A stretch of DNA of 64,000 nucleotides, taken from the NCBI GenBank assembly GCA_904066235.2, contig CAJFCV020000006.1, forward strand, positions 7,254,001 through 7,318,000, in the 5' to 3' direction. The first letter of the stretch is position 1. Each line of letters begins with the position of its first letter. Position numbers and translations under genes: made by a program. Origin of the DNA: Bursaphelenchus xylophilus. Its lineage: Eukaryota; Nematoda; Chromadorea; Rhabditida; Aphelenchoididae. The notes beneath the pieces were generated by a model, which saw only the letters and a list, made by a program, of their open reading frames with translations, had not been told where the DNA came from and did no database searches. Shown piece by piece: positions 33,496 through 44,946 of this stretch.

Positions 33496-34661
33496 TGGGC
33501 ACGGCAACCCGGACTAGATTATTGTAAGCATGGCATCCAATATGTATATGCTATATTATGTTTATTTTGTGTATTCGTGGAGAATAGGACGTGTATTTAA
33601 GGAGAATAAATGAACGGAAATACAATGGCCACCAGTTTCTAATTGCCATTTCACAAATATTACGCAACAGGCTAAATGAGAGGTGAGAAAATTGATGACC
33701 TCGTACCCCGCCGAGTGTCCACTAAACAAGAGTAGACTTGGTTTACGCATTTTTTGCGTTTTTTTGGCTACTGTAATTTTTTGTGCGTTTGTGTTGACTT
33801 ACATTAGAAAGTTAGAGACGATAGAGAATGCTCTGCTTTTTCAACTCGCAATATATTTTAAGCTGCTTAGTTTACCGTACTTTGTATTTTTTACAAGGCT
33901 GCCTTTCAAATGATTTATATGCCGCCTCCCTTTGGGATCTACATCAGCATTCCCACTCTTAAATTCATGCATTTTGGGGATTCCCAAATCTGTCAAAATT
34001 CATTTGATCGGAGGTTATGGGTATCGCCGCCCCTTTCCCCTTGCCTCCAGCCGAGAATCTATTCGACCGCCGTCTTTTCACACAATTTGGATCTCTTAAT
34101 TTAATCACACTGGCTCTTTATCCAAAAAAGTTTTGTTCCGCTTTGCTGTTTACCCGCGATTACTGTGGAATGTTTGTAAACTTGAGGAATGTAAAAGCGG
34201 CGCCTCTCAAGAAACACGAAAATAGGGAGTCAAGGATTTTGGGACAACGGAGGTGTAAACAAAAGATGACCCGATCTCGAGAATTATGCCGAAAAAGACG
34301 AGTAAGCGCAACAACAGGCCAATTACAGTGGATTAGGGAAACGGGCTTAATTAAGCTTGTCCTTGATTCCACAAACATTGGACAAGAAAAACACAAGGTC
34401 ACCCCTCTCCATTATCCTCATGCTAAAATTGTAATTGTCTGCAAAAAAATCAGAGAGCTAATCCTTAATGATCACACCTTCACAATCTCGGGATGGATCC
34501 AAAGTCAAAATTCGAAAACTCTGACCCGGACCAGGAACCGGTTTATCCAAATGACATAAGCCGAGACCGGACATTTCATATCAGAGCGCAAACGGGCTGA
34601 TAAAAAGCGAAAACGGAATCCAGATTCGGGAAAAGCGAAAGTTTCTTTTCATTCGGTCAAC
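33496..34661. other. Intergenic region between ref-2 and warthog gene
   Basis: No convincing gene. Frames at 34017-34559 and 33683-33913 are open but lack recognisable domains, and alternative frames overlap them. AATAAA at about 33605 probably ends the ref-2 transcript. Confidence 0.45.
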
Positions 34662-36390
34662 ATGATGATGATTCCGCTGTTTGCTTTATTTTTATTCGGC
34701 GTCGCATCGGCTTCATACTGTGGACAGGCCGGTGTACCCTTTAGCATAGAGGTAACCTTTAAGAACATAAAAAAAGTGCTAGGATAGTGCTTTCTAACCT
34801 TATCTGTTTACTGTTTGAGATTGCTCCCAATGGCCAGCCAATCCTCGGATGTGCCCGTCCAATTTGCTTTGGATGGAAGGCCGATGGCAGAAGGTCTGCT
34901 GACGCCGCTCAATTCTACCAGATTGGTTCCATCATGGACGGATTCATACGATCATCGGATCATTCCGGACCTGCAGCTAAAAACGCTTCCATCTTCCAGC
35001 CTCAATTCGCGGTAATTAATTGTATTTAATATAACCAAATTGTTAGGTTTGCGACAGAAATTTTATGTCTGAACGTTGTGTGGGACAGAACGAATGGGTT
35101 GGCGGTATTTTCCCACAGGGAAAGATCGATTCCACAGATCCGTAAGTCATCAAAGACGAAGGCTAATGAAAACTGCAGAATGAAAATTATGTGCTGTACT
35201 TATGAAAAGCTACGGACATCGCAAGACCGCGGAATCTTGAGACTCCGTCCAGGCCAAGCTGTTCAAGGAGGAGAGATCAGAAATGAAGAGGGCAGACAAC
35301 AAGGATTCGAATATATTTCCAGCATCGAAAGAATGTTCGATGATCACGGAGTTGTCTACACCGTCCGAATGCGAAGCTTCGGCTGTGTTCCTGAACCGAA
35401 TGGACCGGCTTCCGTTGAAGACGGCGCTGCCAAATATTTGGTCGATAATATCAATGCCATCGACCATCCAGCCACAAAGAAACCAACCTCAAAGAGCAGT
35501 ACTCCAGCCCCAGAACTCCCTAATCTTCTAGGGCTTCCAACTCTGGGTCCTCTTCCTGGCTTTGGACAGCCAGGACTTAGTGGTCAGACAGGAGCTGGAA
35601 TTCCAGGAATCCCAAACATCGGTAGTGCTCCAGCTCCACAATCAGTAGACAATGAGAGCCCTTCCTTCGATGAACGAACATTTCAATTGCCCGATGAAAT
35701 GCCAGCCGAAGATCCGGCTCCTGCCCTCGCGACTCTTTCGGAGAGTCCCTCGCCTTCATCGTCATCCCGTCCTCGGCCAGTACCCATTGCGCAACCATAC
35801 GAGGAAGAAGAAGCCCCAGTACAACAACAATTTGCCCGTGCTCACAGCGCTCCCGTCGTTCCAGTAGAACAAGCCGTTCCTCTTCCTTCTAGACCTCAAC
35901 CACAATATCTCCGACCTCAGCCTACTCCCATCCAACCACAGATTCAACTTCAGCTACCTCAAAACCCATTCGAAACGATGGGACTTGGCAATCCCTTTGC
36001 TCCTCCTCAGCTAACGGCCACACCAACCCGAGCTCGAGCACACGGAATCAGAACTTACGGACCCGGTGCTCGGATTGAGAGTGCGGCCCCCATTAGACGC
36101 TGGGGTCCTCAGGTAGTTGAACAACAACTCCAGCAACAGCAAATCCAGCAGATGTTCAATCCGTTCGGTTGGATGGTTGAGACCACACCTACTCCCCCAG
36201 CAGTGCGCGAACTTCCAAAGATCAGAATCCCTACTGTGGAAGAAGTGGAAAATGCGGTGAGTTTCAGTAATATGTTGTCGACGCATTGTCAAATAGAAAT
36301 TTCATCAAACAGTGAGAATTTCAGATCCCCAAAGAAGGAAAACAGATCATCTCTGACGTAGCTAGAACATTCCTCGCCGCTCTTCATTAG
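34662..36390 (+). CDS. wrt: Warthog family hedgehog-related protein without Hint domain
   Basis: Five exons (34662-34751, 34820-35011, 35047-35141, 35179-36256, 36325-36390) encode 506 residues. A signal peptide (MMMIPLFALFLFGVASA) precedes the Wart domain: SYCGQAGVPFSIEIAPNGQP, GCARPICFGWKADGRRSADA, CDRNFMSERCVG, EWVGGIFPQGKI, IMCCTYEKL and FGCVP. The Hint/Hog autoprocessing domain that would follow in full-length warthogs is absent. Instead there is a 280-residue low-complexity region rich in Pro, Gln, Ser and Ala, with LGLPTLGPLPGFGQPGLSG and Gln-rich stretches (QQLQQQQIQQMF), and a short end (ISDVARTFLAALH). Several C. elegans wrt genes also lack Hint. Such proteins are secreted by epidermis and used in cuticle or apical matrix. 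Intron 1 uses a weak acceptor (TTTGAG). Confidence 0.9.
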
Positions 36391-36603
36391 TAACAAGTTC
36401 TATCCTAGCGAAACATTTGTAAAACTAATAATAATAAAGGTTTTATTGTTTGTTTTTTTAAGGGAATGGACAAACATTCCCTGACTCAGGTGCCCCCCCC
36501 CCTCGCCCCGACCATTTTGTTTCGCAAGTCAAAGCAGTGCGCTTTTTCCGATTCCTACCTTGTTTTCTAACTTTAGTAGGCGTCAACTATTCATATAAAT
36601 AAT

Positions 36604-37798
36604 ATGACTCTGCAAAAAATCGCCTCAGGTCCCGAGGTCGAAGAAGGAACTTGTGTTCAGATTGATCAAACCATTTACTTGTTCGAATCCAAGTGTAAGA
36701 TTCGTATTTCTTTTGAGGGTGATTAATATATTTTGATGCGTTTACTTTACCCTAAAAAACGGAAATAACTGACTGATTGATAAAAAATTGCAGACGAAGA
36801 CCAGCCTGATTATCATAGTGGACACAGAGTAATCTCAATTGGATCCTCAGTGCAATCGTTTGATGTGTTTAAAAAACAATGGTCTCCAGTGTCCTTAGTA
36901 CCGCCAATTCTAGAAAAGCAAGATCAAGGAAAGTTGGATGAGCTTCTATTTTTACATTCCGGGAAGCTGTTCTTACTTCTCTTCAATCGCTTCGAGGGAT
37001 TATCTCTCCACTCGCTATGGAGATTCGACCAAGAAAACCTTAAGTTTGTAAAACATTCAGATATTCATGTAAGTAAAAATATTAAAATAACATTTTTTAT
37101 CACCATGTAACACCTATTTATTATAGCATAAAATCGTTCCTCCCGGTGAGGATAACACATATGGTAATTATCTGAAACTGGTGAGCGGAAACCAGTTCAA
37201 CATTCCTGCGCCGTATTTCATCGCTAAACTTAGGAACTCGAACCTCGAAATGGTCATCTTCCATCTGGAGATTGCGACTGGCCATACGGTACCCGAGATC
37301 TTAAAGAGATTCCAAACTCTAGAACCTGTCGTTAGAGTCATAGATCCCTTACTGGTCTCCGCTCTTTTTTATCAGCATTATATTTATATTACCTTAGCCG
37401 AACATGGATGTGGATATAAATGGAAAACGGACCAAATATTAAAGTTCAATGTGCATGACAAAGTTCTGGAAACGATGAATGTAAGTTTTATCCAACCGAT
37501 GCTTACATTACAGGTTGCCAACGAGCCCTTTGTCTTGGCCCTTCCTCGGACCGACTTTTTCTATTCAGTAACTGATCAGTGGTATCATTTTGGATCAGGA
37601 GCGAAGGGTCCGAATGGAAAACATCCTGTGTTTGTCCTAAAGGAACTAAGTAGACACCCCACATGGGTACAATACGAATTAGATGTCGATGATGTGGGAT
37701 ATAATGACCACTTTTTAACCACGGATACTTCAACTATCGTTACTTTAGTAAAAAAAAACTCGGTGTATCAATTTGATGTCAACAGTTTGCATTTTTAA
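36604..37798 (+). CDS. Unrecognised 334-aa protein, possibly a beta-propeller
   Basis: Four exons (36604-36694, 36794-37068, 37127-37480, 37514-37798) join in phase. The sequence opens MTLQKIASGPEVEEGTCVQI. It has repeated strand-like blocks ending in aromatic/charged motifs (QSFDVFKKQWSPVSLVPP, HSLWRFDQENLKFVKHSDIH, QILKFNVHDKVLETMN, YELDVDDVGYNDHFL, VYQFDVNSLHF). These resemble degenerate Kelch or WD blades. There is no signal peptide or membrane helix. I do not recognise the family; fold assignment is inference. It ends about 95 bp before a large foldback element. Confidence 0.8.
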
Positions 37799-37892
37799 AT
37801 GTGTATAAACTATACGTGAAGTACAGGGTGGCGCATTTTTGTGGTTCGATTTTAATTGGCTATAACTTCTTTAACTTTTCGCCCGGAGTTGG

Positions 37893-39312
37893 ACGATTGG
37901 GGAAAAAGACGATTGGGGAAAGGGACGATTGGGGAAAAAGACGATTGGGGAAAAGTACGATTGGGGAAACCGAAAAGTATTATTTTTCTTCGATGCAAAT
38001 GTCGAAATTAGGATAATCGAGGGTGCTCATTTCGAAAATGACATTCATTTTTTTGATTATTACTTTTTTTCTCAAGTAGTACTGTAAAGTAGTAATTTTT
38101 GATTTTTTTTCATAAATACTCGATTTAGGGGTTTTCGAAGGTGCTGATTTCGAAAATCATGTTAATTTTTTCTGAACGTTAATAGTTTTCCTTAAGTAGT
38201 AGTGTTAAAAAGTAACTTTTTGAAATTTTTCTAAAAATACTGGATATAGGGGTTTTCGAGGGTCTTGATTTCGAAAATCGTGTTCATTTTTTCTAGTTGT
38301 TACTTTTTTCTTAAGTAGTACTGTTAAGTAGTAATTTTTTGAAAATTTTCCAAAAATACCGGATTTAGGGGTTTTCGAAGGTGCTGGTCTCGAAAATCAT
38401 GTTAACTTTTCCTCTAGTACGAATTAGTACTATCTGATACTATGTAGTACCAGCACCTTCGAAAACCCCTAAATCCGGTATCTTTGGAAAATTTTCAAAA
38501 AATTACTACTTAACAATACTACTTAAGAAAAAAGCGACAACTAGAAAAAATGAAGGGGCTTCGGTAGTTGAGCCCCCCACGAAAGGTAGTTCAAACCCCC
38601 ACTGTTTTGCCCGTTTCACACCCCACATAATGAACAAATTAGAATAATACAAAAAATGTAAGTGGGGGTTTGATCTACTACGTTGGGGGTTTGATCTAAA
38701 ACGTAGGGGGCTTGACCTAAAACGTAGGGGGCTGTATCTAAAACGTATGGGGCTTGATCTAAAACGTAGGGGGCTTATGCTGGACCATACAACTTGGATT
38801 AATTCTTTGAAATAAATTTTGGGGTTTAGAATGGACGAGGGGGTTTGTATTGGGTCATGGGGGGCTAAACTGGACTGGGGGGCTGTACTACCTTAGCCCC
38901 AAAATGAATCTGATTTTCGAAATCAGCACCCTCGAAAACCCCTATATCCAGTATTTTTAGAAAAATTTCAAAAAGTTACTTTTTAACACTACTACTTAAG
39001 GAAAACTGGTAAAGTTCAGAAAAAAGGAACATGATTTTCGAAGTCAGCACCCTCGAAAACCCCTAAATCGAGTATTTATGAAAAAAAATCTAAAATTACT
39101 ATTTTACAGTACTACTATATTATACTTAAGAAAAAAAGTAATAATCAAAAAAATGAATGTCATTTTTGAAATGAGCACCCTCGGTTATCCTAATTTCGAC
39201 ATTTGCATCGAAGAAAAATAATACTTTTCGGTTTCCCCAATCGTACTTTTCCCCAATCGTCTTTTTCCCCAATCGTCCCTTTCCCCAATCGTCTTTTTCC
39301 CCAATCGTCCCA
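37893..39312. mobile_element. Palindromic element with GACGATTGGGGAAA terminal array
   Basis: The left end has five or more tandem copies of GACGATTGGGGAAA. The right end has the inverted copies (TTTCCCCAATCGTC). The arms continue through CCGAAAAGTATTATTTTTCT and GGGTGCTCATTTCGAAAATG to about 38285 on the left and start at about 38905 on the right. The central 600 bp holds a smaller palindrome (about 38340-38520) and a tandem array. Related fragments occur at 44.63-44.94 kb, 50.07-50.17 kb and 51.94-52.13 kb. It lies between the propeller-like gene and ubiquitin-L40. Confidence 0.85.
38655..38782. repeat. Tandem array, about 24-bp unit, five copies
   Basis: Unit GGGGGCTTGATCTAAAACGTA repeated with small changes (TTTGATCTACTACGT, TTGACCTAAAACGT, TGTATCTAAAACGT). 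It sits at the centre of the surrounding palindrome. Confidence 0.8.
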
Positions 39313-39379
39313 GTTCCCTTTTCGCCAAATGATAAGATTCTTTTTTCCCCTAAACCCCCAGAATTTCCCATTTGTTTGA

Positions 39380-39690
39380 ATCCAAAAAATCCTCCCTTAA
39401 CTAGGGAAGCGTACAAAATGGCCATCACCAAATGGCAAATGTTATACAACGTTGTAAATCCCGCGTAAAGTAGTATTAAAAGCCACTTTCAATATTTGCA
39501 GAATGCCTTTCCGCGACGACATACTGTAAATTGCATTATTTTAAAGCGATTTTGTAGAAAAATCTTTCTTTCTCTTCGGCGAAAAAAATCCTCGCAGTTG
39601 GTTGCTTCAATAGTGCAGTGGTTGCTGAGCAGGCTGGTGGGCTAAACCTGGACGGTCCGGCTTCGGGCAAAATCATTTTGCGCTTTTACA
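39380..39690 (+). repeat. tRNA-like (SINE-like) repeat copy
   Basis: Includes CAATAGTGCAGTGGTTGCTG, with an A-box-like TAGTGCAGTGG. Upstream sequence (CAGAATGCCTTTCCGCGACG) is shared with an inverted copy at about 56.69-56.99 kb. In this copy the B-box position is degenerate (GGTCCGGCTTCGGGC). Confidence 0.6.
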
Positions 39691-39714
39691 GTTATGAAAA
39701 TGTTTCCGTTAAAT

Positions 39715-39968
39715 TTTTAGAAAAAATTTGATTTTTTGTGGAAACATGACCCATTACGATAGAAATGGGCATGAAAATTTTGGTGCCGAAATTCGGCAAA
39801 AAGTGTCAAATTTTCGCCCACTTTCGATGTACAAATCTCGGTTGTTTCTGCAAAGCGCGAGCTAGGATTCTCGCATATATTTTAGAAAAAATTATTCTAA
39901 ATTTGTGCCAAGTTTCATCAAAATCTGAGCGTCGCACTTGGGGTGCTTCCCCTAGGGCCGGCCCTGTT
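39715..39968 (+). repeat. Dispersed repeat abutting the ubiquitin-L40 upstream region
   Basis: Shares long stretches (TTTCTGCAAAGCGCGAGCTA, GCCAAGTTTCATCAAAATCT, CTGAGCGTC) with the opposite strand of 47.34-47.57 kb. It ends about 185 bp before the ubiquitin-L40 start, so it may form part of that promoter. Confidence 0.65.
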
Positions 39969-40130
39969 AGTCAAATTTTCCTTTTGAACCTCCGCTCTTA
40001 CCCTGGGTTCCAACACGAAAACGAAGATTACGGTCGCCATCGTTTTCACTCCTTTATTTTATTTCTCTTCTATTTCCACTGGATTTTGACGGAGTTCGAG
40101 TTTTTGTCGCGTTTTCCAATTTTATTGTAA

Positions 40131-40682
<552 letters not shown>

Positions 40683-41316
40683 ATGTTTTGTTGTTTCGAT
40701 CCCCGTTTGGATCACATTTTTTTGTTGATTAAATTTACTTTTATCGCTGTCGGAGGTTTCATCAGTTTTTTGTCTTTCAAGGTCAAGTCTAATATCTGTC
40801 TCGTTTTGTCTTATTTCCGGCTAACTACTACTGATTTTTTAGTATTCTGGATTTGACAATTATTCAATGATTAGGGATGAAGACTAGACGGAGTTCTCAG
40901 GGAAGTTTGGATGTTTTTATAACGAAGTCGTGTTCTCAATACGCAATTTGAAAACATTACTAGCGAATTTCTCGTTTTAATGGAAATTGGCTATTGGAAA
41001 TTTCTGCCAGCCCAACTTCCTTGAAGCCAATTTTCGATAGGTTTAGTTAACTGTTAGATTTCCTTGTGTTCGTACAAGGTATATGCATGTGGCCATCTGC
41101 GGCAAACCCGAGGAAAAAATAAAACGAGGTCGGTGCATGGCTTTCCGCACAATTTTCTAATTCCTCGCTGCCGGATTATTGGCGAATTAAAAGGAATCTT
41201 TTAATATTACACTCTAAATAAGGCGAGAGAAACCTTTTTGAAAGAACGCTTTTCTTGGCTTAACGTTTCAGCAAACTGTTATCAAAAGGCGCGCTTTTGC
41301 TGCTTACTCCAGTATT
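40683..41316. other. Intergenic region, no gene seen
   Basis: About 630 bp between ubq-2 and the chromodomain gene. No ORF, tRNA or repeat of note. A CTCCAG acceptor at 41307-41312 immediately precedes the next start. Confidence 0.5.
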
Positions 41317-43311
41317 ATGGATGAAGACAGTAAAATAAAAAACGAATTGGCCGGTGATCTTACTGGGTTATTCTTTAAGGCTGCTGAAAATCTTGGGTTG
41401 AATCAGATGTCAAAGGAGGTGCGTTTGTCTGAGAATTGTTTATTCATATGTTTAGACTACTAATGAAGTGGATAAGGAAGATGAAAGCGAGGCCGAAGAT
41501 GAGGGCGACATTTTTGAGGTGGACTATCTGATGGACACCAAGGTCAAGAAAGGGATCCGGTATTTTCACGTATGTGATTTTGAATATTCAAATTGATTGG
41601 GTATAATCATTTTTATTACTGCTAAAATTTCAACGAAATGTTGCCGTTAATATGTTTTATTCATCTACAGGGTGGGCCACTCGAAGGTGACAGCTTTTTT
41701 TGGGTTTTTCGCGGAGACTCTGCCAAATTTACTAAATCCGGCATTGAGGACGTTGAGGCTTGGAGCCCATTAATCAGACTGCTAAAAAAACTTTTTTTCC
41801 AAAATTTTGGTAGGGCATAGAAAGGTCATTTTATTTTTTCGAAATTAAACTGGTTGAAAATGGCGGATCTCAGTTCCGAAAAATCTAAATTTAAAAAAAT
41901 CGGCGGAGTCTCCACGGAGGAATCCAAAGAAAGGCGACGTCAGGTTCTAGTGGCCCACCCAGTGTGTTTTATCGAGAACTCACTGCTTATATTTGAATTT
42001 TAATATTTGTTAACCAGGAACAAATATATTGTATTGTAGGTGCGATGGAAAGGATACGATGAATCTGAAGACTCTTGGGAACCCGAAGAGAATCTTGAGG
42101 GTGCGAAAGATATTGTCGCCAATTTTATGATAGACTATAACTCGAAGAAAGGTAAACCGAAAGCAAGAGGTTCTGCTACTCGTCCTCCACCAAAGAAAAG
42201 AGGACGACCTTCCAAATCCGAGGCTTCTGATCCAGAACCGGAAGAGAAAGAAGATGAGAAGGAAGATGAAAGAGATGATGACTATGACGGTGGAAGAACC
42301 CCGAGAAAGTAAGTTCTTTTTCCTTGTAATTTTTTTGGGTATGATTTAATTGAAAGTAATAAAATTAATTCCAGAACCAAAGTGGGCCATCCTCCAAAAA
42401 CCGACACTGCGAATGCGTTTTCCAAGTCTTCATTGGTGTGTGCGGTTTTGTAGTTGCGGAACTTACGTTTTTTGCCAATTTAGTCGTAGTATTTTCGTAT
42501 CTCGATAAATTGTGTTAAAATTAAGGCTGTGTGTTTTAATAAGCGACTGATTCTTTGTTTTTAGGCAAATTGTATTAAAAGAAAGGCTACGACGAGTCAT
42601 CTTCGTTGGTTGGACTCCGACTCTGATGATTCTGACGACGATAAGTCTCAGTCAGCGAAGGAAGCATCCAAGCCAGATGGTCCAACGTCTACTAAGTCTT
42701 TGTCCGCCCTTCCGGAAAGTAAATCCTTGGTGAAACTTCCAAATCTTTCCCTTCCATCGACATCTCTGCAGGCGGCTGAGTCGACCGCTGATACCTCTCC
42801 TCCTTCCAGTCAAAAATCGAAGAAGAAAAAGAAGAAGGTAAGGTTGTGAACACAATATTTATTGATTCATAAATGGGCAAGGTAGATATATACATTTTAG
42901 AACAAGAAGCATAAGGAGCGTGACCGTTCCCGCTCCAGATCTCGATCTTCTGAACCGCCTAACCAACCATCAACGACCTCAAATTTTGTTTCTCAACCTG
43001 GTCAGCCGTGGTTTTTTTAAAATTCTTGTTTTATTTATAGTTAACGAAAAATTTCTAGGTACTTCTCTCACATTTTTGGGCGGATTTTTGTCCGAGGATT
43101 CTTCCGATATTAAATTTGTTGCCAAGAATCCGAGTAACCAACAGCTGATTCTCACTTTAAATGGTAAGACATCCTCCTTAGAAAATGTATTCAAAATTTA
43201 GATGCATTCCAATCTGATGGCTTAGCCCTTTGCCAGTTCTTGGCCTCCAAGGTCGAGTTCCAGCCCCAAGGCCAGCTCAAGGTCAAACTGAACAAAATGA
43301 ATGGCGTCTGA
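41317..43311 (+). CDS. Chromodomain protein, HP1/CEC-like
   Basis: Eight exons (41317-41418, 41456-41569, 42040-42308, 42375-42435, 42565-42837, 42901-43000, 43059-43163, 43202-43311) encode 377 residues in phase throughout. An acidic lead (DESEAEDEGD) precedes the chromodomain, roughly residues 50-105: IFEVDYLMDTKVKKGIRYFH joined to VRWKGYDESEDSWEPEENLE. The aromatic cage (Phe, Trp, Tyr) looks intact, so binding of methylated histone H3 tails is expected. A lysine-rich linker with an AT-hook-like KKRGRPSK, Ser/Asp-rich and SR-like (RDRSRSRSRSS) stretches follow. The C-terminal domain of about 75 residues (LTFLGGFLSEDSSDIKFVAK to QLKVKLNKMNGV) is not clearly a chromoshadow domain. The chromodomain is split by an intron holding a MITE. 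Confidence 0.9.
41668..41963. mobile_element. MITE within the chromodomain-splitting intron
   Basis: The inverted ends share GGGTGGGCCACT exactly and continue imperfectly (CGAAGGTGAC against AGAACCTGAC). The interior has TCGCGGAGACTCTGCCAAA and complementary GGCGGAGTCTCC-like sequence. It is about 296 bp and non-coding, and enlarges an intron that separates the two halves of the chromodomain. Confidence 0.7.
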
Positions 43312-44634
43312 TATATTAAAATTAATATAATAATGCACTGTTTTGGAACGTTACATGTTTTTACTTTGTTGAATGTAATTTGAACAGCGTTTTTTAATGT
43401 CCCTAATATTTTATCTTCACGTTTTACAATCTCTTGATGGACTAGAATAAAGGCTGTTCCGAGTTTGTTTCGAAGAAATGAACAGCGTCTGGGTGTCGCT
43501 GATAAGTGCAACGGTCGAAAAAAAAGAAATGTCTGGTGTCTCCGCCTTGCCCGCTCTTTCTCCGCACGTTTTTAAATGAAGAAAAAGAAAAATTGACTGT
43601 AACCCATTTCATTCAAAGTCGGGCCGTTCCCTAAAAAGATTGCGACCAAATTTTGTTCTCAAGGTTTCTTCCCTAAAATCTAATTATTTAATAATCTAAG
43701 CACGTCTTTAGCACCCAAGGCCTGAAACGGTGCCAAATTCAGATCAAATGCAAGGTAATTTGCGACTGTTTTCAGGCCTTTGGTGGCATAATTCGTTGCG
43801 AGGTAAGGGAGTTTGAGGACTTACAGTATTCCGTTGTTCGCATGCATGTAAACCGGGAAGTTTGTGTGATTTTGGGCAAAGTTTGGTATTATCAAACTGC
43901 ATGTTTTTCCCGTGGGCATATAAGTTAAAATTATTATTGGAATTCTCCGATCTCATTTATTTTGTCCTGCCGTATCAGGGTTTTGGATTACAATCTTGAC
44001 AAAAGTCGTCTTAGGCTACAATTTTAAGCTTTAATTAAAAGAAGGCCATAAGCGCCGTCTCAAATAAAGTCGCGCCCTAAAGTCCGTAGAATTTTTTCGG
44101 CGACATCGCAGGGTGCACTCGCAGGAAAGTGCATGTCGCAGCGCAAAAACGGAAAGTCGTTTATGAATGACGGCTGGTTCCAAAGTTTTCATAAACATGG
44201 TAGCAGCGCACTATGCGACAAAAAATATAGCTCAAAAATCTTTCTCTGGTATATAATGTACATAGCACGTCAATCCAACGCATTTCCTCACCCGTTTGTA
44301 AGTTTGCACATTTTAGAACGTTAGTTACTGATCCGGCTAACCAATCGAAAACACATTTCGGCAATTGGGGTCAGAAGCAAGTCGGGTCGACCCCGTTTAT
44401 TATTATAAGGTCGCCGTAAGCTTGGCGGAGTCTTGCCGTGCTGACGATCCTTGTAAAGCAAATTTCTATCATTTAAGGCACAAGATACCTCTAAGAGGGT
44501 ATAGTAGTCTCTTTTGGGTACTGCGAAAAGATTTCCTTTGGGGCAAATCGGGTACTGATAATCAAATATTCATCGCCGAGCACAAGTACTAGTCGCAACA
44601 TAAAGTCCTTATTCATTTTTCTCATTTGAGATCA
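43312..44634. other. Intergenic region, no gene seen
   Basis: No convincing gene. Holds short inverted sequences (AAGGCCTGAAACGG with TTTCAGGCCTTTGG around 43.72-43.79 kb) and a GTGCATGTCGC motif near 44.13 kb that also occurs in the element at 690-885. Confidence 0.45.
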
Positions 44635-44941
44635 GCCCCATCGAAACCTCCTAAATCGATTATTTGTGAAAAAAGTTCAGAAAGTTACTACTTTACAGTA
44701 CTAGTCAAGAAAAACGTAACGATCAGAAAAAATGAATGTCATTTTCGAAGTCAGCACCATCGGAAACCCCCGAATCGAGTGTTTGTGACAAAAAATCGAA
44801 AAATTACTGCTTTACAGTACTACTTAAGAAAAAAGAAACACTCAAACAATTAATATGAATTTTGAAATAAACGCGATCGATTACACTGCATTCGAAACTT
44901 ACATGCAAGAAAAATAATATTTTTAAGTTTCCCCAACTGTA
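44635..44941. repeat. Fragment of the GACGATTGGGGAAA palindrome family
   Basis: Two successive segments resemble an arm of the 37.9-39.3 kb element (CAGCACCATCGGAAACCCCC, TACTACTTAAGAAAAAAG, AAGTTTCCCCAACTG). Only one orientation is present. Confidence 0.6.
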
Positions 44942-44946
44942 GTATA

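Noticed and set aside
34017..34559. 180-codon frame between ref-2 and the warthog gene
   Set aside because: No domain or signal, and composition like the surrounding intergenic DNA.
37893..37975. GGGGAAA array considered as interstitial telomere repeat
   Set aside because: The unit is GACGATTGGGGAAA, unlike nematode TTAGGC telomeres, and it is the end of an inverted-repeat element.
38655..38782. Tandem array considered as a CRISPR-like repeat
   Set aside because: The unit is contiguous with no unique spacers and the genome is eukaryotic, so it is an ordinary minisatellite.
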